From: an uncultured Desulfobacter sp.
GTDB lineage: Bacteria; Desulfobacterota; Desulfobacteria; Desulfobacterales; Desulfobacteraceae
Direction of reading: 5' to 3'
Assembly (NCBI RefSeq): GCF_963666675.1
Contig: NZ_OY762929.1
Coordinates: forward strand, 3,348,001-3,412,000
DNA length: 64,000 nucleotides
Below are positions 27,853 through 36,534 of this stretch, one piece after another (positions within the stretch are counted from its first letter, which is position 1; every line of letters begins with the position of its first letter). The notes under the pieces are model-generated. The model was given only the letters and a program-made list of their open reading frames with translations. It was not told the origin of the DNA and ran no database searches. Position numbers and translations under genes: made by a program.

Positions 27853-28746
27853 ATGGAGACCTTAAGCCAAACAAGAATCATTCGCAGCACCATCGCACGA
27901 TTGGATTCCCGGGCGCATTTGCCTGCCGATCTTTCGGCACTTTTGGGAAAAACGGCCCTGCTTCAGGCAGAAAACCCAGGCGGCCTTCAGATAGATTTGT
28001 CAGGCATCCCTTTTTCACAAGATCCGGCCTGTTCTCCCTTGAATTTCCCCCTGGATATGAAAAATTTTAAAACCCTGACCGCCCGGATCATGGCGGCGAT
28101 CCTTGACGCCGAAGACGTTATGCCCCCTGCTGTGGTTGACGCTGTGGTTCAGATTCAAAGGGCCGTTGAAAACAAAGCGCTTTCGTTTGAACAGGCCTGG
28201 AACGAAATCCGGACCCGTCTTGCCGGCGGTGATTTTTCAGGGCCTGTTTTAAAAACATGGGAAGATCAAACCCCGGACGCACCGTCTGCCCTGCCCTTTC
28301 TTGTCATGGCCGCTGCTGGGCCAAGCCTTCAAGCAGCAGGACGTGCCCTGGCCGAGGCCAAAGGCATTGATCCGGAACAGATCCATCCCAGCGGTGCCTG
28401 CCCCGTGTGCGGCAGCCCGCCGTATATGCTGGAACTCCGGGGAAAAGAGGGGCAACGATTTGCCCACTGCTCCTTTTGCAGATTCACCTACCGGATCAGG
28501 CGGGTGGCCTGTGCCTGCTGCAACATTGACAAGGCGGATCAATTAACCGGCTTTACGGCGGAAGGCGAACCCGGATTCCGGGTGGAGACCTGCGCCCAGT
28601 GCAATACCTATATAAAAACAATTGATTTTCGGGAACTTGACCGGGAAGCTTTTGCCCCACTGAATGACCTTGAATCCCTGCCCCTGGACATGCTTGCCGC
28701 AGATCACGGCTATACGCGCATGGCTTTGTCGGTATGGTGTATTTAA
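27853..28746 (+). CDS. fdhE: Formate dehydrogenase accessory protein FdhE
   Basis: The 297-residue protein has the FdhE layout: a helical N half and a zinc-ribbon-like C half with C-x-x-C pairs in CPVCGSPP, CSFCRFTYRIRRVACACCN and CAQCNTYIKT. FdhE is a cytoplasmic iron-binding, rubredoxin-like protein that helps mature exported respiratory formate dehydrogenases before Tat transport. It lies directly upstream of the catalytic subunit (35-base gap with its own Shine-Dalgarno), consistent with a dedicated chaperone. The length fits the family (about 300 residues). Confidence 0.92.
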   Translation: METLSQTRIIRSTIARLDSRAHLPADLSALLGKTALLQAENPGGLQIDLSGIPFSQDPACSPLNFPLDMKNFKTLTARIMAAILDAEDVMPPAVVDAVVQIQRAVENKALSFEQAWNEIRTRLAGGDFSGPVLKTWEDQTPDAPSALPFLVMAAAGPSLQAAGRALAEAKGIDPEQIHPSGACPVCGSPPYMLELRGKEGQRFAHCSFCRFTYRIRRVACACCNIDKADQLTGFTAEGEPGFRVETCAQCNTYIKTIDFRELDREAFAPLNDLESLPLDMLAADHGYTRMALSVWCI

Positions 28747-28781
28747 CGATATAGTCCCAAACCCTATGCAAAGGAGAAGTA

Positions 28782-31700
28782 ATGGACTTAACCCGTAGAA
28801 ATTTTGTGAAAGCGGCATCCGCCACAGTTGCAGGACTTGCAGCTGCGCCGGTATTTACCGGCCTGGGCTGCTCTACAGTTTCAAAGTCTGTAGAGCGTGC
28901 CAAACAACTGGATCCCAAATGGACGAAACAGACCACGTCCGTGTGTGCGTTTTGCTCGGTTGGATGCGGTCTTCTGGTAAACACGGACCTTGCTACAAAG
29001 CGGGCCGTCAACGTTGAAGGGGACCCGGATCATCCCATCAACCAGGGCGCATTATGTTCCAAAGGTGCGGCCACCATCCAGATGACGGAAAACCCCAAGC
29101 GTACCCTGACCTGTCTCTACCGGGAACCCTATGGCAAAGAGTTTATCCCCAAGGACTGGGATTGGTGCAAAAAACGCATTGCCCGTCTGATTAAAGACTC
29201 CCGGGATAAATCCTTTGAAGAGAAAAACGATAAAGGCCAGGAAGTCAACCGGACAATGGGAATTGCATCCCTGGGCTCCGCCGCCATTGACAACGAAGAG
29301 TGTCTGGCCATGCACAGCTTTACCCGGTCCTTGGGACTTGTCTATATTGAACACCAGGCCAGGATTTGACATAGTGCAACTGTAGCGGCTCTGGGAGAGA
29401 CGTTTGGACGCGGTGCTATGACCAATCACTGGATTGATTTGCAAAACAGTGACTGTATTTTAATTATGGGCAGCAATGCTGCCGAAAATCATCCCATTTC
29501 TTTTAAATGGGCCCTGAAGGCCCAGCAGAAAGGGGCTAAAATTATCCATGTGGATCCGAGATTCACAAGAACCTCAGCCAAGGCCGATACATATATGGCC
29601 CTGCGTTCCGGAACGGACATTGCCGTTCTGGGCGGCTTGATTCGTTACATTCTTGAAAATGAAGACTATTTTCTTCCCTATGTAACCGAATATACCAATG
29701 CCTCTTTTATCCTGGGTGAGGATTATGAGTTTAAAGATGGTCTTTTCAGCGGTTTCAACGAAGAGACACGGGTCTATGACAAAGCCACGTGGGCATTTGA
29801 AAAAGATGAGAACGGTGTCCCCAAACGGGATAAAACCCTGACCCATCCCCGGTGTGTGTTGAACGTAATGAAAGAACACTATCAACGCTACACCCTTGAT
29901 AAGGTATCTGCCATATCCGGCCTGACCAAAGATGATCTGCTTGATTTTTATCAGACCTATGCGGCCACCGGTAAACGGGAAAAATCAGGTACCATCATGT
30001 ACGCCATGGGCTGGACCCAGCACTCTGTGGGCGTTCAGAATATTCGTGCAATGGCCATGATCCAGTTGCTTTTGGGCAACATCGGTGTGGCCGGCGGCGG
30101 TGTGAATGCCTTGCGCGGTGAATGTAACGTCCAGGGGTCCACGGACTATGCCCTGCTGTTCCATATTCTGCCCGGTTATATCAAAACCCCGGTGGCAGGT
30201 CTGGATACCCTGGAGGCATATAACAAGGCCTTTACACCCAAAAGTGATGACCCAGAAAGTGCCAACTGGTGGCAGAATTACCCGAAATACTCGGCCAGTT
30301 TAATCAAGGCCATGTATTCGGATGATAAGGTCGAGGATGCATACCGGTATCTTCCCAAGCTGGACAGCCTCTCTTCGAAAAAATACTCCTGGATTCCCCT
30401 GATTCATCGCATGTGGGAAGGTAAATTTTCCGGGGGATTGATCTGGGGTATGAACCCTGCCTGTTCAGGTCCTGATTCGGTTAAAACCCGTGAAGCCTTG
30501 GGCAAACTTGACTGGATGGTCAATGTAAACCTTTTCCAGTGTGAAACCAGCGATTTTTGGAAAGGGCCGGGCATGGATCCTGAAAAAGTCAAAACAGAGA
30601 CCTTTTACATCCCCTGCGCGTCGGCCATTGAAAAGGAAGGATCGGTCTCCAACTCCGGCAGATGGAGTCAGTGGCGGTATCAGGGGCCCGAGGCACCCGA
30701 AGGGATTCTCTCGGATGGTCACTACTTCCATGAACTGTGGGAAGAGGTTGCCAAGCTTTACGAAAAAGAGGGCGGGGCTTTTCCCGAACCCATTACCCGT
30801 TTAAGCTTCAACAATATGTGTAAAAAGGACGCCCACGGTCATTACCATTTCAGTGCGGATCAGACGGCAAAGCTTGCCAACGGCTGGTTTACCCGGGATG
30901 TGACCGTAAAGGGCAAATCGTTCAAAAAAGGACAGCAGGTTCCCTCTTTTGCGTATCTGACGGATGACGGATCCACCACATCGGGCAACTGGCTCTATTG
31001 CAACTCGTACACGGATGCCGGAAATATGGCCCAAAGACGCGATCCTTCCCAGACAAAAGAGCAGGCGCGCATCGGCCTCTATCCCAATTGGACCTGGTGC
31101 TGGCCGGTTAACCGGAGGATTTTATACAACCGCGCATCTGTCGATCTTCAGGGAAAGCCCTGGAACAAGGAGAAGGCGGTTATTGCATGGGATGGAAAAG
31201 CCTGGCAGGGCGATGTCCCGGACGGCGGATGGGCACCGGGTGCACGGCATCCTTTTATCATGCGCAAAAACGGTCTTGGACAGCTGTTTGGGCCGGGACG
31301 TGCGGACGGACCGTTGCCGGAACATTATGAACCTTTAGAATGTCCTGTTCACGCACATCCCTTCTCTTCCCAGCTGAACAATCCCGTCTCCATAGAGGTA
31401 GGCAAAGAGAGAAAGGCCCAATGCGATCCCAAATTTCCTTTTGTGGCCAGTACCTACCGGGTAACCGAGCACTGGCAGACCGGCTCCATGACCCGGTGGA
31501 TGTCATGGCTTGTGGAAGCTGAACCCCAGATGTATGTGGAGATCAGCCCCCGGCTGGCCAAACTCCGGGACGTTGAAAACGGGGATCGGGTCATGGTTGA
31601 AAGTATCCGCGGTTCCTTATGGGCCATCGCCATGGTGACCGAGCGTATTCAGACCTTCAACATTGACGGCAATGAGGTCCACATGGTGGGCATGCCCTGG

Positions 31701-31844
31701 CATTATGGATGGATTGCCCCCTTGAACGGCGGTGATTCAGCCAATATTGTGACCCCGAACGTGGGTGATCCCAATACTGGTATTCCCGAATACAAGGCCT
31801 TTATGGTGAACCTGCGCAAGTGGAAACAGGGAGATAAAATATGA
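28782..31844 (+). CDS. fdhA: Formate dehydrogenase catalytic subunit, selenocysteine-containing, Tat-exported
   Basis: Read through the in-frame TGA at 29367-29369 this is one 1020-residue protein; a standard translation would split it into 195 and 808 residues. The N-terminus is a Tat signal (TRRNFVK, then AGLAAAPVF). A [4Fe-4S] site follows (Cys55, Cys58, Cys62, Cys92). The TGA is codon 196, preceded by EHQARI and followed by HSATVAALGETFGRGAM, the setting of Sec196 in E. coli FdnG. Molybdopterin-domain blocks continue to the end (MGWTQHSVG, GNIGVAGGGVNALRGECNVQG, WGMNPACSGPDS). It oxidises formate in the periplasm with a Mo or W bis-MGD cofactor. AAAGGAGAAG precedes the ATG, and the stop overlaps fdhB as ATGA. 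Confidence 0.95.
29370..29410 (+). promoter_or_regulatory. Bacterial SECIS element (within fdhA coding sequence)
   Basis: Bacterial Sec insertion needs a hairpin immediately 3' of the UGA for SelB. Here CTCT at 29389-29392 and AGAG at 29396-29399 pair around a GGG loop about 20 bases after the TGA, with further weak pairing outside. Its location is dictated by the Sec codon; the exact fold is my reading and was not computed. Confidence 0.6.
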
Positions 31845-32599
31845 ATGGTAAAAGTATTTTTATAGATTTAACCCTGTGTACCGCATGCCGGGGATGCCAG
31901 GTGGCCTGCAAGCAGTGGAAAGACCTGCCGGCTGAACAGACACGCAATGTCGGCTCCCACCAGAACCCCCAGGATCTATCTGCCCATACCCTGAAACTGG
32001 TCCGGTTTAAAGAGGTCCGGGATCAAAAAGGTAAATTGAGGTGGAATTTTTTCCCGGAACAGTGCCGGCAATGCATTGAACCGCCCTGCAAATATATGCT
32101 GAATATGTACAAGTCCAATGCGGTGACCCATGATGCTGTAACCGGTGCCGTGGTCTACAACCCATCGGCCACGTTGGACAAAAACGTGGATCTGGTTCCG
32201 GACCAGTTCTGCCCCTATAATGTCCCCCGGAAAAATAAAGAGACCGGGCAGTGGACCAAATGCGATATGTGCATCGACCGGATTCAGCAGGGCCTGAAAC
32301 CGGCATGTGTGACGGCCTGCCCCACGGGCACCATGAATTTTGGAGACCGGGATACCATGCTGGAGATGGCCAAAAAACGTTTGGAAGAGGTTAAAAAGAC
32401 CCTCCCGAACGCATTTCTGGCCGATCCGGATGATGTGCGGGTGATCTACCTTTGCCAATCCGATGCCGATGATTATGCCGACCATGTTGTGGCCCAGGCT
32501 GGGCATAAACAGGCTATTTTGGCCCAGATTCGGCCTGCAAAGCAGACCCGGCGGCAGTTTCTCACAGGACGATTCAGATTGGGCACTCATCAGGGATAA
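31841..32599 (+). CDS. fdhB: Formate dehydrogenase iron-sulfur subunit
   Basis: The 252-residue protein is a four-cluster ferredoxin of the FdnH/FdhB type. Cys clusters are visible as CTACRGCQVACKQW, CRQCIEPPCKYM, CDMCIDRIQQG and CVTACPTGTMNFGD. It passes electrons from the catalytic subunit to the cytochrome. It lacks the C-terminal membrane helix of E. coli FdnH, so with FdhA it should form a soluble periplasmic enzyme, as in several sulfate reducers; export would piggyback on the Tat signal of FdhA. ATGA overlap with fdhA couples translation. Confidence 0.93.
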   Translation: MNGKSIFIDLTLCTACRGCQVACKQWKDLPAEQTRNVGSHQNPQDLSAHTLKLVRFKEVRDQKGKLRWNFFPEQCRQCIEPPCKYMLNMYKSNAVTHDAVTGAVVYNPSATLDKNVDLVPDQFCPYNVPRKNKETGQWTKCDMCIDRIQQGLKPACVTACPTGTMNFGDRDTMLEMAKKRLEEVKKTLPNAFLADPDDVRVIYLCQSDADDYADHVVAQAGHKQAILAQIRPAKQTRRQFLTGRFRLGTHQG

Positions 32600-32620
32600 C
32601 CCAAGGATATAAGGAGACAG

Positions 32621-33064
32621 ATGATGAAAAATAAAATATATATACTTCTGACTGCAGCCCTTATAACTTTGGGGATGTGCCTGTATGTTCAGGCTGACGA
32701 AGGCAATTATGAAGCGCCCGAAGACGACCTGGAAATTAACTATATACAAGGACACAGCAACAGGAATTTGTCGGTGACCTTCAACCACTCAAGCCATGAA
32801 AGTTATGCGTGTATTGACTGTCACCACAAAATGGGAGAGCTCAAGGCAGGCGAATCTCCCCGGAGCTGCGCCACTTGTCATGATAACTTCAGCCCCGATG
32901 GTGTCGAGGGCAGCAAAAGTTATTTTAAGGCCATGCACCAGATCAGTTTTACCCAGGCCAAGAACCGCTCGTGTCTGGGGTGCCATACCGAAGAGATGGG
33001 CAAGGATGACAAGGATATGACCGGATGTAACGCGTCTGCCTGTCACGCTGAAGGCATTCGCTGA
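32621..33064 (+). CDS. Periplasmic tetrahaem class III-type cytochrome c
   Basis: The 147-residue protein has a signal peptide (cut near VQADEG) and four haem-binding motifs: C64-I-D-C-H68, C83-A-T-C-H87, C118-L-G-C-H122 and C136-NASA-C141-H142. The last is the C-x4-C-H spacing typical of cytochrome c3, and the total of four haems fits that family. FNHSSHE ahead of the first motif provides His for axial ligation. It follows fdhB by 21 bases with AAGGAGACAG before the start, and is followed by a strong terminator. It is the likely electron acceptor of the formate dehydrogenase, feeding the periplasmic cytochrome pool. Confidence 0.93.
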   Translation: MMKNKIYILLTAALITLGMCLYVQADEGNYEAPEDDLEINYIQGHSNRNLSVTFNHSSHESYACIDCHHKMGELKAGESPRSCATCHDNFSPDGVEGSKSYFKAMHQISFTQAKNRSCLGCHTEEMGKDDKDMTGCNASACHAEGIR

Positions 33065-33110
33065 TCCAATTGGGTCAGCCGGCGGTCTTATATTGTTCAG
33101 ACCTTTTCTT

Positions 33111-33135
33111 GAGCCCCGGCCCGATGCCGGGGCTC
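33111..33135 (+). terminator. Rho-independent terminator of the fdh operon
   Basis: A perfect 10-bp GC-rich stem (GAGCCCCGGC / GCCGGGGCTC) with a CCGAT loop is followed by seven T. It lies between the cytochrome gene and fdhD. It rules out the far-upstream possible start of the fdhD frame at 33093, which would run through this hairpin. Confidence 0.9.
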
Positions 33136-33203
33136 TTTTTTTCGCCTGGAAAGCTGAAGAACTGGAAAGAACAATAATCAGAATCAGATGGAGCGATGTT
33201 TTT

Positions 33204-33962
33204 ATGGTGATGGAAAATGCGTCAACCCAATTGGATGTTTGTCGATACAGTCAGGGCGGGTTTCACAGGGAAACCTGTCATGTGCCGGTGGAAACAACCC
33301 TGATTGTCGAGGTGAATGGATTTGAAATCGCTTCACTGGCGTGCACACCCTCCCATTGCGAGGCGTTGACCCTGGGATTTCTATTTTCTGCCGGTGAGAT
33401 CCGGCGGCCTGAAGATATTGAATCTCTTGATTTCGAGAAACATGAGCAGATGGTCCGGGTCAGGGTAAAAACCGTTTCAGATTCTGAAAACTTACGAAAA
33501 CCTGTTTACACATCCGGCATAGGTAAAGAGGTCACCCATATCGCCCCCCATTCAGGTGTTGACCCCGAGCGTTTGATCAAAAATATGGCGTGGCTGTTAC
33601 AATGCTCTGAGCTTCACCGGCAGACCGGAGGGTTTCACACGGCCGCCGTGAGCATTGCCAATGCCGCGCCCGGATTCCACATTGACGACATCGGCCGTCA
33701 CAACGCTGTGGACAAGGTCATCGGCACCCTGCTCATGAACAACACCCCGCCGGATAATATGGTATTGTTGGTGTCCGGCCGCATCTTTATAGAAATTCTC
33801 CAGAAGGCGGCAGCATTTGGATTTCCAGTCCTGGCCTCGCGGGGTGCGCCCACCAGTGAAGCGATTGTCATGGCCCGGAAATTAGGTATCACGGTGGCAG
33901 GTTACGCCCGGCCCGATCGGTTTACACTGTTTTCACACCCCCAGCGGGTTCAAAATCCGTGA
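33204..33962 (+). CDS. fdhD: FdhD-family sulfurtransferase for formate dehydrogenase maturation
   Basis: The start at 33204 has GGAG ten bases upstream and lies after the operon terminator, giving 252 residues, close to the family length. Family blocks: ETCHVPVETTLIVEVNGFE, CEALTLGFLFSAGEI, TGGFHTAAVS, DIGRHNAVDKVIG, VSGRIFIEILQKAA, SRGAPTSEAI. FdhD passes sulfur from IscS to the Mo-bis-MGD cofactor before its insertion into FdhA. The E. coli protein uses a C-x-x-C loop (Cys121/Cys124); at the matching place this one reads TSGIGKEV with no Cys. Either another Cys serves or the mechanism differs. Placement next to fdhEAB supports the role. Confidence 0.88.
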   Translation: MVMENASTQLDVCRYSQGGFHRETCHVPVETTLIVEVNGFEIASLACTPSHCEALTLGFLFSAGEIRRPEDIESLDFEKHEQMVRVRVKTVSDSENLRKPVYTSGIGKEVTHIAPHSGVDPERLIKNMAWLLQCSELHRQTGGFHTAAVSIANAAPGFHIDDIGRHNAVDKVIGTLLMNNTPPDNMVLLVSGRIFIEILQKAAAFGFPVLASRGAPTSEAIVMARKLGITVAGYARPDRFTLFSHPQRVQNP

Positions 33963-34032
33963 ACCAGGATACTTGATAAATAGATGCAAATAGGTTCGTT
34001 CAGACACAATTAAAAAAAGAAACAATAGAGCA

Positions 34033-34734
34033 TTGGAAAAATTTGACTGCACGGGCGTGATCCTGGCCGGCGGCTGCAACCGCAGACTTCCCGGCATAAA
34101 AAAAACATTTCACAAGGTCGGATCAAAGACCATCATGGAGCGGATTATCAGGGTGTTTTCAAAGCTTTTCCCCCAGGTGATTCTGGTGGTCAATGATCCA
34201 AAAGATTTTCTGGGGCTGGATGCGTTGGTTGTGACGGATATTAACCCGTCCCGGTGTTCCCTGGCCGGGCTTCACACAGGTCTTTTTTACGCCGATTATG
34301 AGTGGAGTTATGTAACGGCCTGCGACCTGCCCTTTCTCAGTGCGAAAGTTATCCGGTATCTTTTGGCCCAGCGGGACCTTGACAAACAGATCATCATCCC
34401 CAAAACCAGGGGAGGCCTTGAAATGTTGTCTGCGCTATATCATAAATCCTGCCTTCCCAGGATTGAAATCAACCTGGAAAAACAGGAATTTATGATAAAA
34501 AAAATTTTAAAGTCGGAAAAAAGCGTACAGATCCCACCCCGGGTGCTGGAATCTCTGGACCAGAACATGCGGTTTGCATTTAATGTGAATACGTTGCAAG
34601 ATCTTAAAACTGCCAGAAGTTTGATTTTAACCCAGACAGCCCCCAAAGAAGACAAATACAATGCTCAAAAATATCTGCATACACACAATTTCCCCGTCAC
34701 AAGGGAATCCCCCCTGCCCGAATGTGTTCCATGA
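34033..34734 (+). CDS. MobA-like molybdenum cofactor guanylyltransferase
   Basis: The 233-residue protein begins with TTG at 34033, 70 bases after fdhD; no better start lies upstream. The nucleotidyltransferase signature is visible (VILAGGCNRRLPGIKK, where the family has LAGGxSxRMGxxK), with CDLPFLS as the metal-binding Asp motif. MobA attaches GMP to molybdopterin to make the MGD form used by formate dehydrogenase. The Ser/Arg/Met details of the loop differ from E. coli MobA, so a related NTP transferase is possible, but the context after fdhD favours cofactor maturation. The C-terminal 40 residues (after TARSLIL) look unstructured. Confidence 0.78.
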   Translation: MEKFDCTGVILAGGCNRRLPGIKKTFHKVGSKTIMERIIRVFSKLFPQVILVVNDPKDFLGLDALVVTDINPSRCSLAGLHTGLFYADYEWSYVTACDLPFLSAKVIRYLLAQRDLDKQIIIPKTRGGLEMLSALYHKSCLPRIEINLEKQEFMIKKILKSEKSVQIPPRVLESLDQNMRFAFNVNTLQDLKTARSLILTQTAPKEDKYNAQKYLHTHNFPVTRESPLPECVP

Positions 34735-34789
34735 TTTTTGGATATCCCAGCCTTAACGTGAAGATCGTGTAGACAATTGCCGGATTAAA

Positions 34790-35029
34790 GTGGTCTCCCC
34801 CGAGATCCAAAGCCCCGTACTCTGGTTCCTGGCCACCAGGATACCTTTTGACCTGCTTTCCTCATACACGACCGTAATCCACCCCGAACAGGGCAGGAGC
34901 TGGCGGCCAATTTTCTACAAGTGTGCAGACAAGAGTTCCCACCCCCATTGGCTGACCTGGGCGCCGGTGGATTTACCAGCCCCGGATTTTCACCAACCCC
35001 GGTTCTTTGGAACGCTCCGCTTCCAGTGA
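34790..35029 (+). pseudogene. Remnant of a family-9-like carbohydrate-binding protein (C-terminal end)
   Basis: A frame of about 79 codons ends in a stop at 35027-35029 and is closed upstream by stops within 30 bases. It reads like the C-terminal end of CBM9-like exported proteins: RSWRPIFYKCADKSSHPHWL, then TWAPVDLPAPDFHQPRFFGTLRF, where the family has W-R-A-N-F-Y-K-C-G-D, S-H-P-H-W-L-S-W and a closing F-G-T-L-x-F. The N-terminal two thirds and any signal peptide are missing. The rest of the 34735-35325 interval shows no gene. Confidence 0.62.
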
Positions 35030-35325
35030 AACCGGGAAATGACAAAAAACAGGCACATCCTCTGTCGATTATGTGTTGTGTGTGCCCCCTGACTTCTTTT
35101 GTTATTGAGTATGTATCCCAGATGGGCTCGAGCGCGCCTACATACCGGTACATGCCATCCTTCTCCTCAAGGACCTGAATTAGGACCATAAAAAAAGAAA
35201 AACGCCCTCCCCATCTTCCCACAAATACGCCACGGCCAATCCCTTCATCGGCTTTTCACCATATGCTAATGCCAATCAAATATGGCTGTTCTAAAAGATA
35301 TATAAATATATGAAAGGAGACTGCC

Positions 35326-36312
35326 ATGAACAAACTGATCAGTTGGGGTTGCTTTTCCGTATTGCTTATTTTTTTTTCAGCTGCGACGCTTCCGGCAGCT
35401 GAATCGATTATTGTTAATCACTCATGTGTGGATATCACACAAATCCCCCAGACCGCCATCGAGCAGGCCAAAACGAATCTTCACATTGCATATGGGCACA
35501 CCTCCCATGGCAGCCAATTGACGACCGGCATGAACGGGTTGGTTACATTCGCCAACGGCGGCGGCCTTGGACTATCCTTGCCCACCGACATTTTCGACTG
35601 GAACAACGGCGGTACGGGCGACGCACTGGACCTGCACGATTATGCCATGGGAGGCGACGTGGGGTACTACCCCCAATGGGTAAACAACACCCGGGATTAT
35701 CTTGATGATCCGGCCAATGCCGATGTCAATGTCATCATCTGGTCCTGGTGTGGACAGGTAGACAGCAAATATGCAGCTGGTACCCTCGAAAGCGAGTACC
35801 TCACACCCATGGCGCAGCTGGAGATTGATTACCCCCATGTCACATTTATTTACATGACCGGTCATGTGGATATCTGGGACGATGCCAACAACAAGGCTGC
35901 CAATCAAATGATTCGGGACTACTGCAACACCAACGGCAAGGTTCTGTACGATTTCGCTGATATTGAACGCTATGATCCGGACGGCATATATTACGAATAC
36001 GTCAACGATAACTGCAACTACTACAGTGACGCAGGCAGCACTTACCTGGGCAACTGGGCAACTGAATGGCAAAACAGTCATACCGACGGGGTTGATTGGT
36101 ACACCTGTTCTTCGGCCCACAGCCAACCGTTGAACGCCAACCAGAAAGCCTATGCTGCCTGGTGGCTATGGGCCAGATTAGGCGGGTGGGACGGCCCGGA
36201 GGCGGCAAGCGTACCCGCCCTCAATAATGTCGGATTGATTTCAGTCTTTTTGGTTTTGGCATTTTTAGGCCTCTTTTACGTGCGAAAAACCACAACAAAA
36301 GTCAAATTTTAA
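35326..36312 (+). CDS. Exported SGNH-like protein with C-terminal sorting/anchor tail
   Basis: The 328-residue protein has a signal peptide (cut near TLPAAES) and a good ribosome-binding site (AAAGGAGA). The body contains HIAYGHTSHGSQL, VNVIIWSWCGQVDS, TFIYMTGHVDIWDD and a closing YTCSSAHSQPLNANQKAYAAWW, a pattern seen in uncharacterised exported proteins with an SGNH-hydrolase-like fold; the late His could be catalytic. The C-terminus is VPALNNVGLISVFLVLAFLGLFYV followed by RKTTTK: Pro motif, helix, basic end, like IPTL/VPXX-CTERM sorting tails. Substrate unknown. No neighbours suggest a pathway. Confidence 0.65.
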   Translation: MNKLISWGCFSVLLIFFSAATLPAAESIIVNHSCVDITQIPQTAIEQAKTNLHIAYGHTSHGSQLTTGMNGLVTFANGGGLGLSLPTDIFDWNNGGTGDALDLHDYAMGGDVGYYPQWVNNTRDYLDDPANADVNVIIWSWCGQVDSKYAAGTLESEYLTPMAQLEIDYPHVTFIYMTGHVDIWDDANNKAANQMIRDYCNTNGKVLYDFADIERYDPDGIYYEYVNDNCNYYSDAGSTYLGNWATEWQNSHTDGVDWYTCSSAHSQPLNANQKAYAAWWLWARLGGWDGPEAASVPALNNVGLISVFLVLAFLGLFYVRKTTTKVKF

Positions 36313-36534
36313 TTGGCCGAACATATACGCCCTTTTTTCAAACCGAATTTTCTTAAAATCGGCGGGGCAATGGTGACGAGGATCCGCATTTTTGAATTGG
36401 GGCCATTTTATTCCAACCCCAAAAGACTGCGGATCAACCACAGATTTTGACATTAAATCGACAATGTTTAAGGAATCGAAGCCCCCCCGCAATGTAAGCC
36501 CGGAGACAACCGTAGACATGTTTATACGTCTAAC

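Noticed and set aside
32789..33046. Minus-strand frame within the cytochrome gene
   Set aside because: Antisense of a gene with four haem motifs and a good ribosome-binding site; no independent support.
34785..35222. A 145-codon minus-strand frame
   Set aside because: Low-complexity, basic, Gly/Ser/Arg-rich translation with no domain; it is the antisense of the CBM9-like remnant.
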